Shown: positions 50,190 through 59,768, counted from the first letter of the stretch. The stretch is 64,000 bases of DNA from Autumnicola sp041679265 (GCF_041679265.1 NZ_JBGFSM010000005.1:186001-250000), one strand, 5' to 3'. Numbers and translations are program-made. The notes: generated by a model from the letters alone, not told the origin.

Positions 50190-51101
50190 TCATTTTGTCT
50201 TCTCCATCCAAAAACTACTACCTGTAGCTTTAGCTGACAAAGGCATTTTTGAGAATAAATGATTATGAAACTTATTAAGATAATCAGAAAAAATTAAAAT
50301 ATCGAAAGAGGTATTGTACATAAGAAATGCCTTTAGGAAATAAGTCTCGTTCCATCCAAATCCATTTAACACCCATGATTTGGGATATTCGAAAGGGAAC
50401 TGGATATCATGAAAATGAATAATCACTCCTTTTTTTAAAATAGGTAGTATCTTATTTAATATGTAATGGACATCACTCCCTGTTTTAACCACATGAGAAC
50501 TGTCAATAAAAAGAATATCTCCTTTTTCCAGCCTTTCAAATGTTTTTAACGGCACCTTCTGCACTAGTTTTGAAATTAGTTGAACCGAAGTTATATCATT
50601 ATCTTTAAAAAGCGATTGCAGCCGTACCTCTGGAAATGGTTCAATGAATGTTAAGTTAATTTTGTTTTGAAAGAAGGTTTGATTCATATCAAGCATTAAT
50701 GCTGAAGAATAGCCAGATCCTATTTCAGTTATTTTTTTAGGTTGAAGATACCTGATAAATGAATACAGAATAATTCCGTCAGCATAAGCATAGTAACTAT
50801 TGTTCAGGAAGTAGCGTTTTTCAGGAACTGGATTTTCTGGAAAATCCATCTCATCGTAGAATTTCTCAAATTGGTGAAAAAGTTCTGTTTGTCTTTCCTT
50901 ATTAATGTTTATCCCCGGAATATTTTCTTCAAGCTCTGAGACCCATATTTCATCTTGTCTTTGCTTAATATCTTCTAGAGAAACTACACTGGAATAAAAA
51001 TGGCCTGCGGGAAATTTAGAATTAGAATTAAGCTTATGTAGAGTTCTTACATAAGGCAGCCTATTCAGGAAATCCTTAAATCTATTTTTTAATTTCTTCA
51101 T
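50190..51101 (-). CDS. Class I SAM-dependent methyltransferase (Methyltransf_24-like)
   Basis: The 303-residue product has motif I ITEIGSGYSSALMLDMNQ (about 139-156), LTFIEPFPEVRLQSL (about 164-178), DILFIDSSHVVKTGSDVHYILNKILPILKKGVIIHFHDI (about 199-238) and a Tyr-rich N-terminal region. IDSSH and FHDI are characteristic of the family that modifies sugars or small molecules. It lies 24 nt after wecB. Confidence 0.82.
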   Translation of the reverse strand: MKKLKNRFKDFLNRLPYVRTLHKLNSNSKFPAGHFYSSVVSLEDIKQRQDEIWVSELEENIPGININKERQTELFHQFEKFYDEMDFPENPVPEKRYFLNNSYYAYADGIILYSFIRYLQPKKITEIGSGYSSALMLDMNQTFFQNKINLTFIEPFPEVRLQSLFKDNDITSVQLISKLVQKVPLKTFERLEKGDILFIDSSHVVKTGSDVHYILNKILPILKKGVIIHFHDIQFPFEYPKSWVLNGFGWNETYFLKAFLMYNTSFDILIFSDYLNKFHNHLFSKMPLSAKATGSSFWMEKTK

Positions 51102-51125
51102 AAGTTAGAAATAGCAAGGTGTACT

Positions 51126-52238
51126 TTAGACTTTAAATTCATTCATTAGCACCTTTACTATTTTTTTTGCGGCCTTCCCATCACCAAAAGGATTAATTGT
51201 TTCTTTCTGTGGATTTCCGGGCTTATCTAATAATCGCATACTTTCAATAAGAATTTTATCTCTCGAAGCTCCCGTAAGTATACAGAATCCGGCATCAACA
51301 GCCTCGGTCCTTTCAGTTTCCTCCCGGGTAACTAAAGTAATCTTATTAAAACTTGGGGCTTCTTCCTGTATTCCCCCAGAATCTGATATTATAAAGTTAC
51401 ATCGCATCATCAACCATAATAAACCAGGATAACTTACAGGTTCGATAAGATCAATATTAGCAACTGAATTCAATTTTCCGTGAACAATCTTTTTTACTAT
51501 AGGATTCAAATGAACGGGAAATATTATTTGCACATCTTCTCGATTAGCGATTTCCTTTAAAGCTTCACAGATTTCAGACAAGCCATGCTCAAAATTCTCT
51601 CTTCGGTGACCGGTAACAAGAATTATTTTCTTTCCTGAAATTAGCTTGAGTTTCAAGTGCCTGATCTCTTCGTTTTCATAACCAGATTGCAGTAATTTTT
51701 TCCCGAATACTAATGCATCTACAACTGTATTACCGGTAAAGTAAATTTTATCTACAGAGATCATTTCTCTTAAAAGATTATCTCCAGATTTTTTGGTGGG
51801 AACAAAATGAAAATCAGCAATCCTGCTAATCATTTGTCTATTCGCTTCTTCAGGAAAAGGAGAGTTTTTATTATAAGTTCGCAAACCGGCTTCAATATGT
51901 CCAATCCTAATTCCTGAATTAAAAGCAGCCATTGCAATAATAAAAGCAGTGGTAGTATCTCCTTGTACCAGTACAATTTCAGGAGCTTCTTTTAGTAAAA
52001 TTTCGTTGATACTCCTGAAAATATCCGCACTTAAAAGGTTGAGATTCTGGCCCGGTTTCATTAAATCGAGATCAAAATCTGGTTCGATTTTGAAAAATTC
52101 CATCACCTGGTCCAGCATTTCGCGATGTTGTGCGGTTATGCAAATTCTATGATTTACTTCATACTTTCTTAAAGACTGAATAATAGGTGCCATTTTAATA
52201 GCTTCAGGGCGTGTACCAAAACAAACAAATACTTTCAA
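51126..52238 (-). CDS. wecB: UDP-N-acetylglucosamine 2-epimerase, non-hydrolysing
   Basis: Interconverts UDP-GlcNAc and UDP-ManNAc. The 370-residue product has FGTRPEAIKMAP (about 7-18), VQGDTTTAFIIAMAAF (about 93-108), HIEAGLRTYNKNSPFPEEANRQ (about 119-140), TGHRRENFE (about 209-217) and SDSGGIQEEAPSF (about 283-295). The set matches WecB rather than the hydrolysing NeuC. It suggests a ManNAc or ManNAcA residue in the glycan; no WecC dehydrogenase is present. It overlaps the next gene by 4 nt. Confidence 0.93.
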   Translation of the reverse strand: MKVFVCFGTRPEAIKMAPIIQSLRKYEVNHRICITAQHREMLDQVMEFFKIEPDFDLDLMKPGQNLNLLSADIFRSINEILLKEAPEIVLVQGDTTTAFIIAMAAFNSGIRIGHIEAGLRTYNKNSPFPEEANRQMISRIADFHFVPTKKSGDNLLREMISVDKIYFTGNTVVDALVFGKKLLQSGYENEEIRHLKLKLISGKKIILVTGHRRENFEHGLSEICEALKEIANREDVQIIFPVHLNPIVKKIVHGKLNSVANIDLIEPVSYPGLLWLMMRCNFIISDSGGIQEEAPSFNKITLVTREETERTEAVDAGFCILTGASRDKILIESMRLLDKPGNPQKETINPFGDGKAAKKIVKVLMNEFKV

Positions 52239-53179
52239 ATTTTAATTATTTTTCCTTTTAAATAAAATATCGGTCTTAATACCGGGTATATTTTAAAACC
52301 TAATAGATATTTTGCTTTTTCAATTTCCCCGGCATTTGTCATTTTCAATATATGTTTTAGTACCTCCTGGGCGTTCAGCATAAAGCTTAATCTAATAAAG
52401 AATTTTTTAAGGGTGTTATTTAAAAGTTTTTTCTTCCCTAAATTATCAATTATTAAAAATGCGGCATTTTTATATGATGCAGTCCTAATGCTATTTTTAT
52501 TCCAAAACTCCCCTGTATTTGAGTTGGAATGTTTTCTGTTATAATACAAAACCTTATTAATAGAAACACCTTCATAACCCGAAGATAAAATTCTGGAATA
52601 ACATTCCCATTCTTCTCCATACATTAGCGATTCATTAAAACGAAGTTCCTCAAAACACCTTTTATTCCATAATACGGTACAGGAAGCAAATGGTATTTTT
52701 CCAGTGACCATATCAGGAAGATTCTCAATTTCAAACACCGCTTTTTTGATATTACTGATTTCAGAAAATTTCGGTAAATTGGACTGTTCTGAAAAAGGTT
52801 CTTTATGATACCTGCAAAAATCATATTGCTGATCTTTTAAAAATTCAAAACAGATTTTCAAATTATCAGGATGAATAATATCATCATCGTCAAAAAACTG
52901 AATAAAGTTTCCTTTTGCCAATGCTATACCCATATTTCTGGAACCGGGAAGTCCCTTCATGTATTTTTTTCCCCTTTTAAAGTATTTGAATCTTGAATCT
53001 GATTCTATAAATGGCTTTACAGCCTCTAAGGTATTGTCGCTACTCTCATCATCTATAATAATACATTCCCACTTCCGAAAGCTTTGATTAATAATAGTAT
53101 CCAGAGTTTCACCAATAAGATGGCTACGGTTATAAGTTGCCATAATAATTGATATCTCAGGATTTATAGTTGCTGGCAT
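52235..53179 (-). CDS. Glycosyltransferase family 2
   Basis: A 314-residue GT-A enzyme with ISIIMATYNRSHLIGETLDTIINQ (about 9-32), IIIDDESSDNT, FIQFFDDDDIIHPDN (about 91-105; metal site) and MYGEEWECYSRIL (about 189-201; catalytic-base region). The C-terminal tail is helical and basic. First of four consecutive transferases joined by 1- to 4-nt overlaps. Confidence 0.88.
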   Translation of the reverse strand: MPATINPEISIIMATYNRSHLIGETLDTIINQSFRKWECIIIDDESSDNTLEAVKPFIESDSRFKYFKRGKKYMKGLPGSRNMGIALAKGNFIQFFDDDDIIHPDNLKICFEFLKDQQYDFCRYHKEPFSEQSNLPKFSEISNIKKAVFEIENLPDMVTGKIPFASCTVLWNKRCFEELRFNESLMYGEEWECYSRILSSGYEGVSINKVLYYNRKHSNSNTGEFWNKNSIRTASYKNAAFLIIDNLGKKKLLNNTLKKFFIRLSFMLNAQEVLKHILKMTNAGEIEKAKYLLGFKIYPVLRPIFYLKGKIIKI

Positions 53180-54009
53180 TACTTCAAGAGCTTTTTAATG
53201 GATCGTAAAGGCGCAAGCAATTTACTTCCAATACGGAAATCTAATTTATCTGAAATTTTCATCTTTTCATTCTCCTCTTTATTAAGCCGGGCAAACAATT
53301 CATTCACAAGTAAATCAAAATGTTCAATATATAAGTCCTTATGTTTAAAAACTATCTGTCCAAATTTTTCATGTTTTAAATTCTTTATCCTGGTAGTAGT
53401 TGAGTTTTTTCCCACCTGATAATTGAAAAGGACTTTTTTAATAACTTCTGCGCGCCCTCCATTTTTAAGGATATTTAAATAAAATTCCCAATCTTCAAAA
53501 CCTAAAATAGGTAATTCTGTTTCATAACCTCCACAAGCTTCCCAGTCGGCTTTTCTAAACATAGAACTTCCCAAAGCAGAGTTTGAAACCATGAAATTCC
53601 TGTAATCCCCTCCGGCAGGTGTATAAATATCAATTTCTTTCTCTTTAGTAAATCTTCTGGCCTGGCAGGTTACAATTTTAACCTCTGGATCTTCCTGCAT
53701 TAATTTCACTGCTTTTTCACAAAAGGAAGGTTCAAAAAAATCATCTGAATCAAGGTTTAAAATATATTCTCCTGAAGTTTTTGCAATTCCATTATTCCGT
53801 GCAATGCTCTGTCCCTGATTTTTTTGAGTAATTAAAACATCGATAGAATCTGTTACAGCTTTAATGGCTTTTTTAGTTTGGGCATCAGAACCATCATCAA
53901 TAACAATAATCTCCTTTTCCATATATGTTTGCTTTGCTGCAGACTCTACAGCCCTAACCACATCAGGATCGTTGTAACAGGCAATAATTATGGAAATTTT
54001 AGGATTCAT
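53179..54009 (-). CDS. Glycosyltransferase family 2
   Basis: The 276-residue product has PKISIIIACYNDPDVVRAVESAAKQ (about 3-27), VIDDGSDAQT, NLDSDDFFEPSFCEKA (about 94-109; DxD-like site) and LPILGFEDWEFYLNIL (about 166-181). It is short, essentially a bare GT-A domain plus an amphipathic C-terminal tail (GSKLLAPLRSIKKLLK) that may bind the membrane. It shares one base with its downstream gene and overlaps its upstream gene by 4 nt. Confidence 0.88.
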   Translation of the reverse strand: MNPKISIIIACYNDPDVVRAVESAAKQTYMEKEIIVIDDGSDAQTKKAIKAVTDSIDVLITQKNQGQSIARNNGIAKTSGEYILNLDSDDFFEPSFCEKAVKLMQEDPEVKIVTCQARRFTKEKEIDIYTPAGGDYRNFMVSNSALGSSMFRKADWEACGGYETELPILGFEDWEFYLNILKNGGRAEVIKKVLFNYQVGKNSTTTRIKNLKHEKFGQIVFKHKDLYIEHFDLLVNELFARLNKEENEKMKISDKLDFRIGSKLLAPLRSIKKLLK

Positions 54010-55046
54010 TTCATATCAACAAATAGCTTATCATAAATTGCTGCTATACTTGCAGGCTCATATTTAGATAATATATTCCTATTAATTTGATAATTAGCCT
54101 TGTTCAAATTTATAGCATCTTTTAATGCATTTATAACAGAAACTTTATTTTTAGGATCAAAAATAGGAAAACCTAATTCCTCAAGTTGTTCTTTTAAATT
54201 ACCTGTACAGGGGCCTAAGACAATCTTATCATATGTCAAACCCATAAAAATATTTCCGGAATTCAAAATATTAATACGAGGTATAAAAACAATATCGGCT
54301 GCAGCCATATGCAAACCAAATTCATTGTAGCTTAATCTCCCGTAATTAAAAATGTATTCCGGGGATTGATATTTACTCTTAAAATGAGTAATTAGAAAAT
54401 TCTTAACATCAATAATTTTTTTTAACCTAGTACGTCCAGGAAAATCATATCTTAATTCCGCCCTCATATTAGTTGCAATTAAAACTTTTTCAGGCGCTTG
54501 AACCATTTTAAAAGCATTTAAAATTAAATCTCTTTCTTTATGAAACCTAATTTGTCCTGGGGCAATTATTACTAATGCTTCTTTAGAAATACCCAATTTC
54601 CTTCTTGCCTCCTCCTGTTTAAAAAATGGAAATGAGTTTCTATATAAAGGATGGTATACTACTTTATGATGTGCTTTAGGATATATTAATTCGTATTTCT
54701 CTTTGCTATAATTTCCAAGGTGAATAAATACATCAGCATTAGATTCAACAATTCGAAAAAGTTCCTGGTAATTATTTGTTGTACCTTTTATTCTACTGAA
54801 ATCATGTTTCGTATAAAAAATCAAAGAATGTTTTTTCCATTCAAGTATTCTTCTTTCCAAGTCAGAAAGCTCTTCAGATGACGGTTCGAACCAATTAAAA
54901 ATAGCTTCAGGCCAATGTATGTTTACAATACTGAAATCTGAAGAATATTCACTTATATTTGCATAGGTAAATTCACAATTTGAGTATGCTATTATCTCTT
55001 CTAAATAAGGGTTGCCTTCTTGTTGAAAAGGAAGAAAAACTTTCAT
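54006..55046 (-). CDS. Glycosyltransferase, GT-B type
   Basis: The 346-residue product has an acceptor domain with VNIHWPEAIFNWF (about 47-59), TKHDFSRIKG, and a donor domain starting VIIAPGQIRFHKERDLILNAF (about 164-184). Near the C terminus AAADIVFIPRINILNSGNIFMGLTYDKIVLGP (about 251-282) stands in for the usual GT4 EAMA motif, with no Glu at that place, so it belongs to a divergent group. Overlaps of 4 nt on both sides. Confidence 0.72.
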   Translation of the reverse strand: MKVFLPFQQEGNPYLEEIIAYSNCEFTYANISEYSSDFSIVNIHWPEAIFNWFEPSSEELSDLERRILEWKKHSLIFYTKHDFSRIKGTTNNYQELFRIVESNADVFIHLGNYSKEKYELIYPKAHHKVVYHPLYRNSFPFFKQEEARRKLGISKEALVIIAPGQIRFHKERDLILNAFKMVQAPEKVLIATNMRAELRYDFPGRTRLKKIIDVKNFLITHFKSKYQSPEYIFNYGRLSYNEFGLHMAAADIVFIPRINILNSGNIFMGLTYDKIVLGPCTGNLKEQLEELGFPIFDPKNKVSVINALKDAINLNKANYQINRNILSKYEPASIAAIYDKLFVDMK

Positions 55047-55933
55047 TTAAAGGAATTTATTAAGAGGCCCGAAAGTAATCCTTTTAAACGATAAAAGAAA
55101 AACGGTTTAAAATAGATCCCTTTAAACCTTTTTAAAATTTCATTTTTGATAACCCTTATTTCCTTATTCCTGGTAATTATGTAATTAACCTTATATTTTT
55201 TAGAATATAATAATTTATTTCTAATATAGAAATAGTGAAATGATCCATTTTTTGGACTGTTTAAATTATATACAATCGCACTCCGATTTACTGCTAATTT
55301 CCATTCATATAATTTAGCATTCGTACACCAATCGGTTTCTTCCCAATACATAAAATATTCTTCTGGAAGAAAGCCTATTTCATAAATTGCTGCTGTTCTT
55401 AATAAAATACTACTTCCATCTATATAATCTATCTCGTAATCAACTTTTTCATTCTTATTAAAAGCAAACTTATTATGATTTTTATGAAAAGTCTTTATAC
55501 CATCCAATTTATCAATAACCTCGCCATCCGAAAAAATTTTATCACTATGTTCTCGGGAAATTATTCGTGGGCCTACGGCTGCTAAGGAGTGATCTCTTTC
55601 CATCAAATTTAGGAGGAGACTTAACGTATTTCTTTTAGTCCGTATGTCTGGATTTAAAATCCAAACATAATCTGCTTTTTCTTCAAGAGCTTTTTTTATT
55701 CCAATGTTATTGCCTCCAGCATAACCTAAATTTCTTGAGCTAAAAATTAAATTTTCGTGGGGAATATTTTGCTGAAGATTACTTACATCTTCTGATTTTG
55801 AACAATTATCTATAATTAATATTTGAAAATTTTGATAAAGATCTCTTTTTAAATTTTTAAATAAGCTCACTGAGTCATGAGAGCTATTATAGTTTAATAT
55901 TATTACATATACCCATGGCAGATTTTTATCCAT
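55043..55933 (-). CDS. Glycosyltransferase family 2, rhamnosyltransferase-like
   Basis: A 296-residue protein with WVYVIILNYNSSHDSVSLFKNL (about 6-27), NLGYAGGNNIGIKKALEEKADYVWILNPDI (about 68-97; metal site NPD) and FMYWEETDWCTNAKLYEWKLAV (about 199-220). The YAGGNN...NPD...WEETD pattern is that of WbbL/RfbF-type enzymes, many of which transfer rhamnose. Donor choice is inference; no dTDP-rhamnose genes are in the window. Confidence 0.87.
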   Translation of the reverse strand: MDKNLPWVYVIILNYNSSHDSVSLFKNLKRDLYQNFQILIIDNCSKSEDVSNLQQNIPHENLIFSSRNLGYAGGNNIGIKKALEEKADYVWILNPDIRTKRNTLSLLLNLMERDHSLAAVGPRIISREHSDKIFSDGEVIDKLDGIKTFHKNHNKFAFNKNEKVDYEIDYIDGSSILLRTAAIYEIGFLPEEYFMYWEETDWCTNAKLYEWKLAVNRSAIVYNLNSPKNGSFHYFYIRNKLLYSKKYKVNYIITRNKEIRVIKNEILKRFKGIYFKPFFFYRLKGLLSGLLINSFK

Positions 55934-55962
55934 TCTTTTAATTAGCTAATAATACTCCTTTA

Positions 55963-57105
55963 TTATAACCGTTCCAGTATCTTCAAAATTTCTGTTCCTT
56001 TTTGACAGGCAGTGAACTTAGCAAATTCTTTCCTGTTAAAATTGGAATGCTCTACTCTTTTTATTGGATTGTTAAAATAAAATTTAATTCTTTCAGCCAT
56101 AGCTTCAATATTTAAATATGGAACAATAAATCCACCCTTATTTTCAATAATTTCAGAAATACCTGTAGCCTTATCAAAACAAATTATAGGTATGCCCAAC
56201 ATCCCGGCTTCAATACATACCAAGGGAAAAGGATCTTCTCTGGAAGTCATCAGGAAAACATCAAAATCTTCAAAATAAGATTCAGGCTTTTCAACTTCAC
56301 CCACAAAATGGATATCATTTTTTAATCCAAGTTTTTCTAGTTCCAGATCCAGACTTTCTTTATCGGCTTCTGGAACCAGGCCAACCCAAGTGAATTCTAT
56401 ATCAAATTCAGAATAATTATCTTCCAAATACCGGGCAACCTGGATAAATAAATCTGTTCCTTTCCTATGACCAAACTTTCCGGACCCTCCAACCTTAAAA
56501 ACTTTTTTATTCTTCTTTAGTTTATCTGAAGTTTCCGGCTTTTTGGTGAATTCATAAACTACCTGGATCTTATGTGCAGGTACCTGATGATTAACAATCA
56601 AATTATCCTTCACCATTTCCGAGGCTGCGATCACAAAATCTATATTATCTACATATGGCCTAAAATCACCAATTGTCCTCTTTATTTCAGATTCCAGTTC
56701 ATGTACATGAAGAATTAATTTGGATTTATTCTTCTTCAATTTAATTCTCTGGGCCAAAGAAAGTGATACCGTTGTATTTGAATAAATAATGTTGAAATCC
56801 CTACGGGACAAGTCATCTATAAAATCTTTTTTGGCATCCCTGTGGTGGTAGTTGATTTCTAATTTTCTGAAAACTTTCCTTTGCCAGCGTTGAATGAAAG
56901 TTGGTTTGGTATTGGTAATTCTTGAAAAATCATAATATTCGTACGCCACTTCTTTGAATTCTTTTGACAAGCCCCCATTATATAAAGATAAAAGTACAAA
57001 ATGTATTTCCGGATGCTTTTCCTTTAACCATTGCAAAAAATACAAAAGCATAAATGGCGCCCCTGTCCTTGACGATTCGTGAGATATAAAAAGGATTTTT
57101 TTCAA
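55963..57105 (-). CDS. Glycosyltransferase family 4
   Basis: The 380-residue GT-B enzyme starts KKILFISHESSRTGAPFMLLYFLQWLKEKH (about 2-31), has LHVHELESEI (about 132-141), GSGKFGHRKGTDLFIQVARYLED (about 208-230) and the donor motif SREDPFPLVCIEAGMLGIPIICFDKATGISEII (about 290-322). The opening SHE.SRTGAP is typical of transferases acting late in O-chain building in Bacteroidota, from memory. Gaps of 20-29 nt on both sides break the overlap pattern. Confidence 0.88.
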   Translation of the reverse strand: MKKILFISHESSRTGAPFMLLYFLQWLKEKHPEIHFVLLSLYNGGLSKEFKEVAYEYYDFSRITNTKPTFIQRWQRKVFRKLEINYHHRDAKKDFIDDLSRRDFNIIYSNTTVSLSLAQRIKLKKNKSKLILHVHELESEIKRTIGDFRPYVDNIDFVIAASEMVKDNLIVNHQVPAHKIQVVYEFTKKPETSDKLKKNKKVFKVGGSGKFGHRKGTDLFIQVARYLEDNYSEFDIEFTWVGLVPEADKESLDLELEKLGLKNDIHFVGEVEKPESYFEDFDVFLMTSREDPFPLVCIEAGMLGIPIICFDKATGISEIIENKGGFIVPYLNIEAMAERIKFYFNNPIKRVEHSNFNRKEFAKFTACQKGTEILKILERL

Positions 57106-57125
57106 AGCAGATTAATTTTTTAAGA

Positions 57126-57935
57126 CTAAAATTTATTTAGAAGGCCTAGTTTTATTAATAATCCTATTTTCCTCGATTTTCGCAGAATAGAAATTTTACT
57201 TTCCAGTATTGAAATTTGCTCTCTATATTTAAATATCTGTTGACTATCTTCCAAGAAAAAACTATATTTTGATTCCAGGACTTTCCTTCTTTCTTCTAAT
57301 ACCAAATCCCAATTTTCAGGATCGGTACTTACTCCATCCAGATAGTGAATGCTTAAAATTTCATTTACTTTAAGGTAAGAGGCCTTACAATCACAAATAC
57401 TTTCGAGAAAAAATTTCCAGTCTGAAACAATCTTTAAACCTTCATCATAATATCCGGTCCTTTTGAATAGATCGACCTTTATAAAAGTTGCCTGGTGAGG
57501 TAAGGTATATTTTGTAAAGTATGAGAAGACCAATTTATCCGGAAATCTTCTCACATATTCCGCATCATTTTTAACAACCCTTATATCAAAATATATGAGG
57601 TCTTCATCACCAAGAAATTTATGGTTTCTTGCGAGAATGCCATCATCTGTAAAATGGTCACCACTATTTAAAAACAATAAATATTCTCCTGAAGCCACTG
57701 CAATGCCCTTGTTCATCGCATTATAAATTCCTTTGTCCGGTTCACTAACCCAATAATCTATCCTTCCTTTAGAACTTTCAATAGCTTCCCTACTACCATC
57801 AATAGAACCTCCATCTATAATAATATATTCAAAATCCTTCCATGTTTGTTCAAATACACTCTGCATGGTTCTCTTAAGACCTTCAATGTTATTGAGATTC
57901 ACCGTAATAATTGAAATATGAAAGTTTTTTGGCAT
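57126..57935 (-). CDS. Glycosyltransferase family 2
   Basis: A 269-residue GT-A enzyme: ISIITVNLNNIEGLKRTMQSVFEQ (about 7-30), IIIDGGSIDGSREAI, WVSEPDKGIYNAMNKGIAVASGEYLLFLNSGDHF (about 62-95; NSGD as metal site) and IVSDWKFFLESI (about 170-181). The EPDKGIYDAMNKG-type motif marks a well-known group of WbbX-like transferases. The C terminus is a coiled, basic segment. Confidence 0.9.
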   Translation of the reverse strand: MPKNFHISIITVNLNNIEGLKRTMQSVFEQTWKDFEYIIIDGGSIDGSREAIESSKGRIDYWVSEPDKGIYNAMNKGIAVASGEYLLFLNSGDHFTDDGILARNHKFLGDEDLIYFDIRVVKNDAEYVRRFPDKLVFSYFTKYTLPHQATFIKVDLFKRTGYYDEGLKIVSDWKFFLESICDCKASYLKVNEILSIHYLDGVSTDPENWDLVLEERRKVLESKYSFFLEDSQQIFKYREQISILESKISILRKSRKIGLLIKLGLLNKF

Positions 57936-57949
57936 TAATTATATATCGT

Positions 57950-58897
57950 TTAAAACCCTTCGAGAATTCTATATATTTTTTCTTTTATTACAAAAAACAA
58001 TCTTTTGCTAAAATGAAAATTTTTAAAATTATGATCTTTCATATGAAGATAATGGGAAAATGAAATCGTTCTTTTAAAGAAAATTGTTTCTAAATTATAA
58101 TCCCCATATTTTTGAAGAAAATCTTTTCCTAAAAATTGTGCGTAACCTTTCAAAAATCGTATCTGAACTTTATTTAATTTTTTTTGCTCTGCAATTTTTT
58201 TAGCATTATGATATCCCTCGGCAGAATTCTGAAAAGGATCACCATATTTTCCCTTAAACTTATTATTGTTTTGTGTGTTTAAATTAATCTTATTGAAAGG
58301 AATACCCAGCCATCGATATAACTCCTTTATCTGTACATCCTGATTTTCTATAAGACTTTCATAATTCACAAAATAAGTGTTCTTATTGTTAGAATAGCTT
58401 TCCTCAAACTGAGAAATAGTTACAGGCCCTAGGATAAGATCCCTATAATAGGGGAGCATCTTTTCTGAAGTACTGGCATTCCATGTTTTAAAAATCGATT
58501 TCGCGACCTCCAAAGGGTTTCTCTTCAGAATAATCATTTTCGATTCAGGGAAGAATGCTCTTATTTCATTTATAATTTCCCAATAACGAGGTGTTTTATC
58601 AATTATAAAGTCATAATTTTTTATTAATGGACTATATAAACTCAAGAGAAATTGTTTATTACTTTCCTCAAAATCTATTTCCGGAAAATTATTTTTATAC
58701 TCTTTAAATGCATCAATCGCAAGCTCATTATCAAAAGTAGCCTCAACGAGAGAGGGCTTGAGTATATTTATAAAATTTAATAGTATCCATGGTTCACTAC
58801 ACGTGTTGACCACATCATTGTTTGAAAGCAGGTTCTGTAAGTAGGTAGAACCACTTCGAGGAAGGGAGATGATAAATATTAAATTTTCTTCTTTCAA
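57950..58897 (-). CDS. Sulfotransferase
   Basis: Transfers sulfate from PAPS to an acceptor hydroxyl. The 315-residue product opens with the 5'-phosphosulfate-binding loop IISLPRSGSTYLQNLLSNN (about 8-26) and has the 3'-phosphate motif MIILKRNPLEVAKSIF (about 120-135). It is a full-length cytosolic sulfotransferase domain with no signal peptide. Among glycosyltransferase genes the likely acceptor is a sugar, giving a sulfated surface glycan, a trait of marine bacteria. It lies 1 nt from the next GT2 gene. Confidence 0.88.
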   Translation of the reverse strand: MKEENLIFIISLPRSGSTYLQNLLSNNDVVNTCSEPWILLNFINILKPSLVEATFDNELAIDAFKEYKNNFPEIDFEESNKQFLLSLYSPLIKNYDFIIDKTPRYWEIINEIRAFFPESKMIILKRNPLEVAKSIFKTWNASTSEKMLPYYRDLILGPVTISQFEESYSNNKNTYFVNYESLIENQDVQIKELYRWLGIPFNKINLNTQNNNKFKGKYGDPFQNSAEGYHNAKKIAEQKKLNKVQIRFLKGYAQFLGKDFLQKYGDYNLETIFFKRTISFSHYLHMKDHNFKNFHFSKRLFFVIKEKIYRILEGF

Positions 58898-58898
58898 A

Positions 58899-59768
58899 TC
58901 AGTTTCTAAGTTTTCTTAGAATTTTTTGGAAAGAAGAAACTTTAGGCTCTTTAAAAATCAAGTTACTTTTTTCCTCTCCTAAATCAAGTAAAATTTTATT
59001 TACCCTAGATTTAATGTAGTTGGATGTTTTAAAATCCTGACGGCTAATTTCAGGTAAATATTTTTTAAAAATATAATATAAACATTCCCGATGAACTTCC
59101 TTTCTTTTTGTAGACAAGCCACAGCGGCTTATCCTGTTTTTAGTGGTTGGTTCCAAAGAAAACTTTACTTTTGCAATTTTGGCTAATCTAATTTTAAAAT
59201 CAAAATCTTCATATATTTCTAGATTCTCATCATACAGACCGATCCTTTCAAGTAAAGAACGTCTTACTAATTCATTTCGATAGAGGGTGCTTCTGGGAAA
59301 ATCTCTACATATAGTTTTTATAAATAAATTTTCTTTTTTTGATAAATTGAAATCACTGCTGGTCCATATCCACTTCACTTCATTTAAATCTTTCGGCTCA
59401 ACGTACATATGGTTTGAAAAAGCTACATCACATTTTTCTTTTTGAATTATTCTTGATTCAATCTCAAGTTTATGGGACAAATAAACATCATCTCCGTCCA
59501 AATAAGTCACATAATCACCAGTAGCATTTAGCAACCCAATATTTCTAACTTTTGAAATGCCAAGGTTTTTGCTATTAAATATAGGTTTAATGCTGGGGTA
59601 TTCTTTTGTATACTGGCTAATTAGTTCCTGAGAACCGTCATTTGAAAAATCGTCAACCACTATAATTTCTATAGGTTTCACCGTTTGTTTAAGAACACTT
59701 TCAATGGCATCTTTAAGATAATTCTTCTGGTTATAAGAGGTTATGTACACTGAAATATTCACAAGCAC
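58899..59768 (-). CDS. Glycosyltransferase family 2
   Basis: The 289-residue product has NISVYITSYNQKNYLKDAIESVLKQ (about 4-28), IIVVDDFSNDGS, YVTYLDGDDVYLSHKLE (about 87-103; DGDD metal site) and NLEIYEDFDFKIRLAKIA (about 181-198). A longer C-terminal helical part follows. The start codon shares its first base with the stop of the FkbM gene upstream. Confidence 0.88.
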   Translation of the reverse strand: MLVNISVYITSYNQKNYLKDAIESVLKQTVKPIEIIVVDDFSNDGSQELISQYTKEYPSIKPIFNSKNLGISKVRNIGLLNATGDYVTYLDGDDVYLSHKLEIESRIIQKEKCDVAFSNHMYVEPKDLNEVKWIWTSSDFNLSKKENLFIKTICRDFPRSTLYRNELVRRSLLERIGLYDENLEIYEDFDFKIRLAKIAKVKFSLEPTTKNRISRCGLSTKRKEVHRECLYYIFKKYLPEISRQDFKTSNYIKSRVNKILLDLGEEKSNLIFKEPKVSSFQKILRKLRN

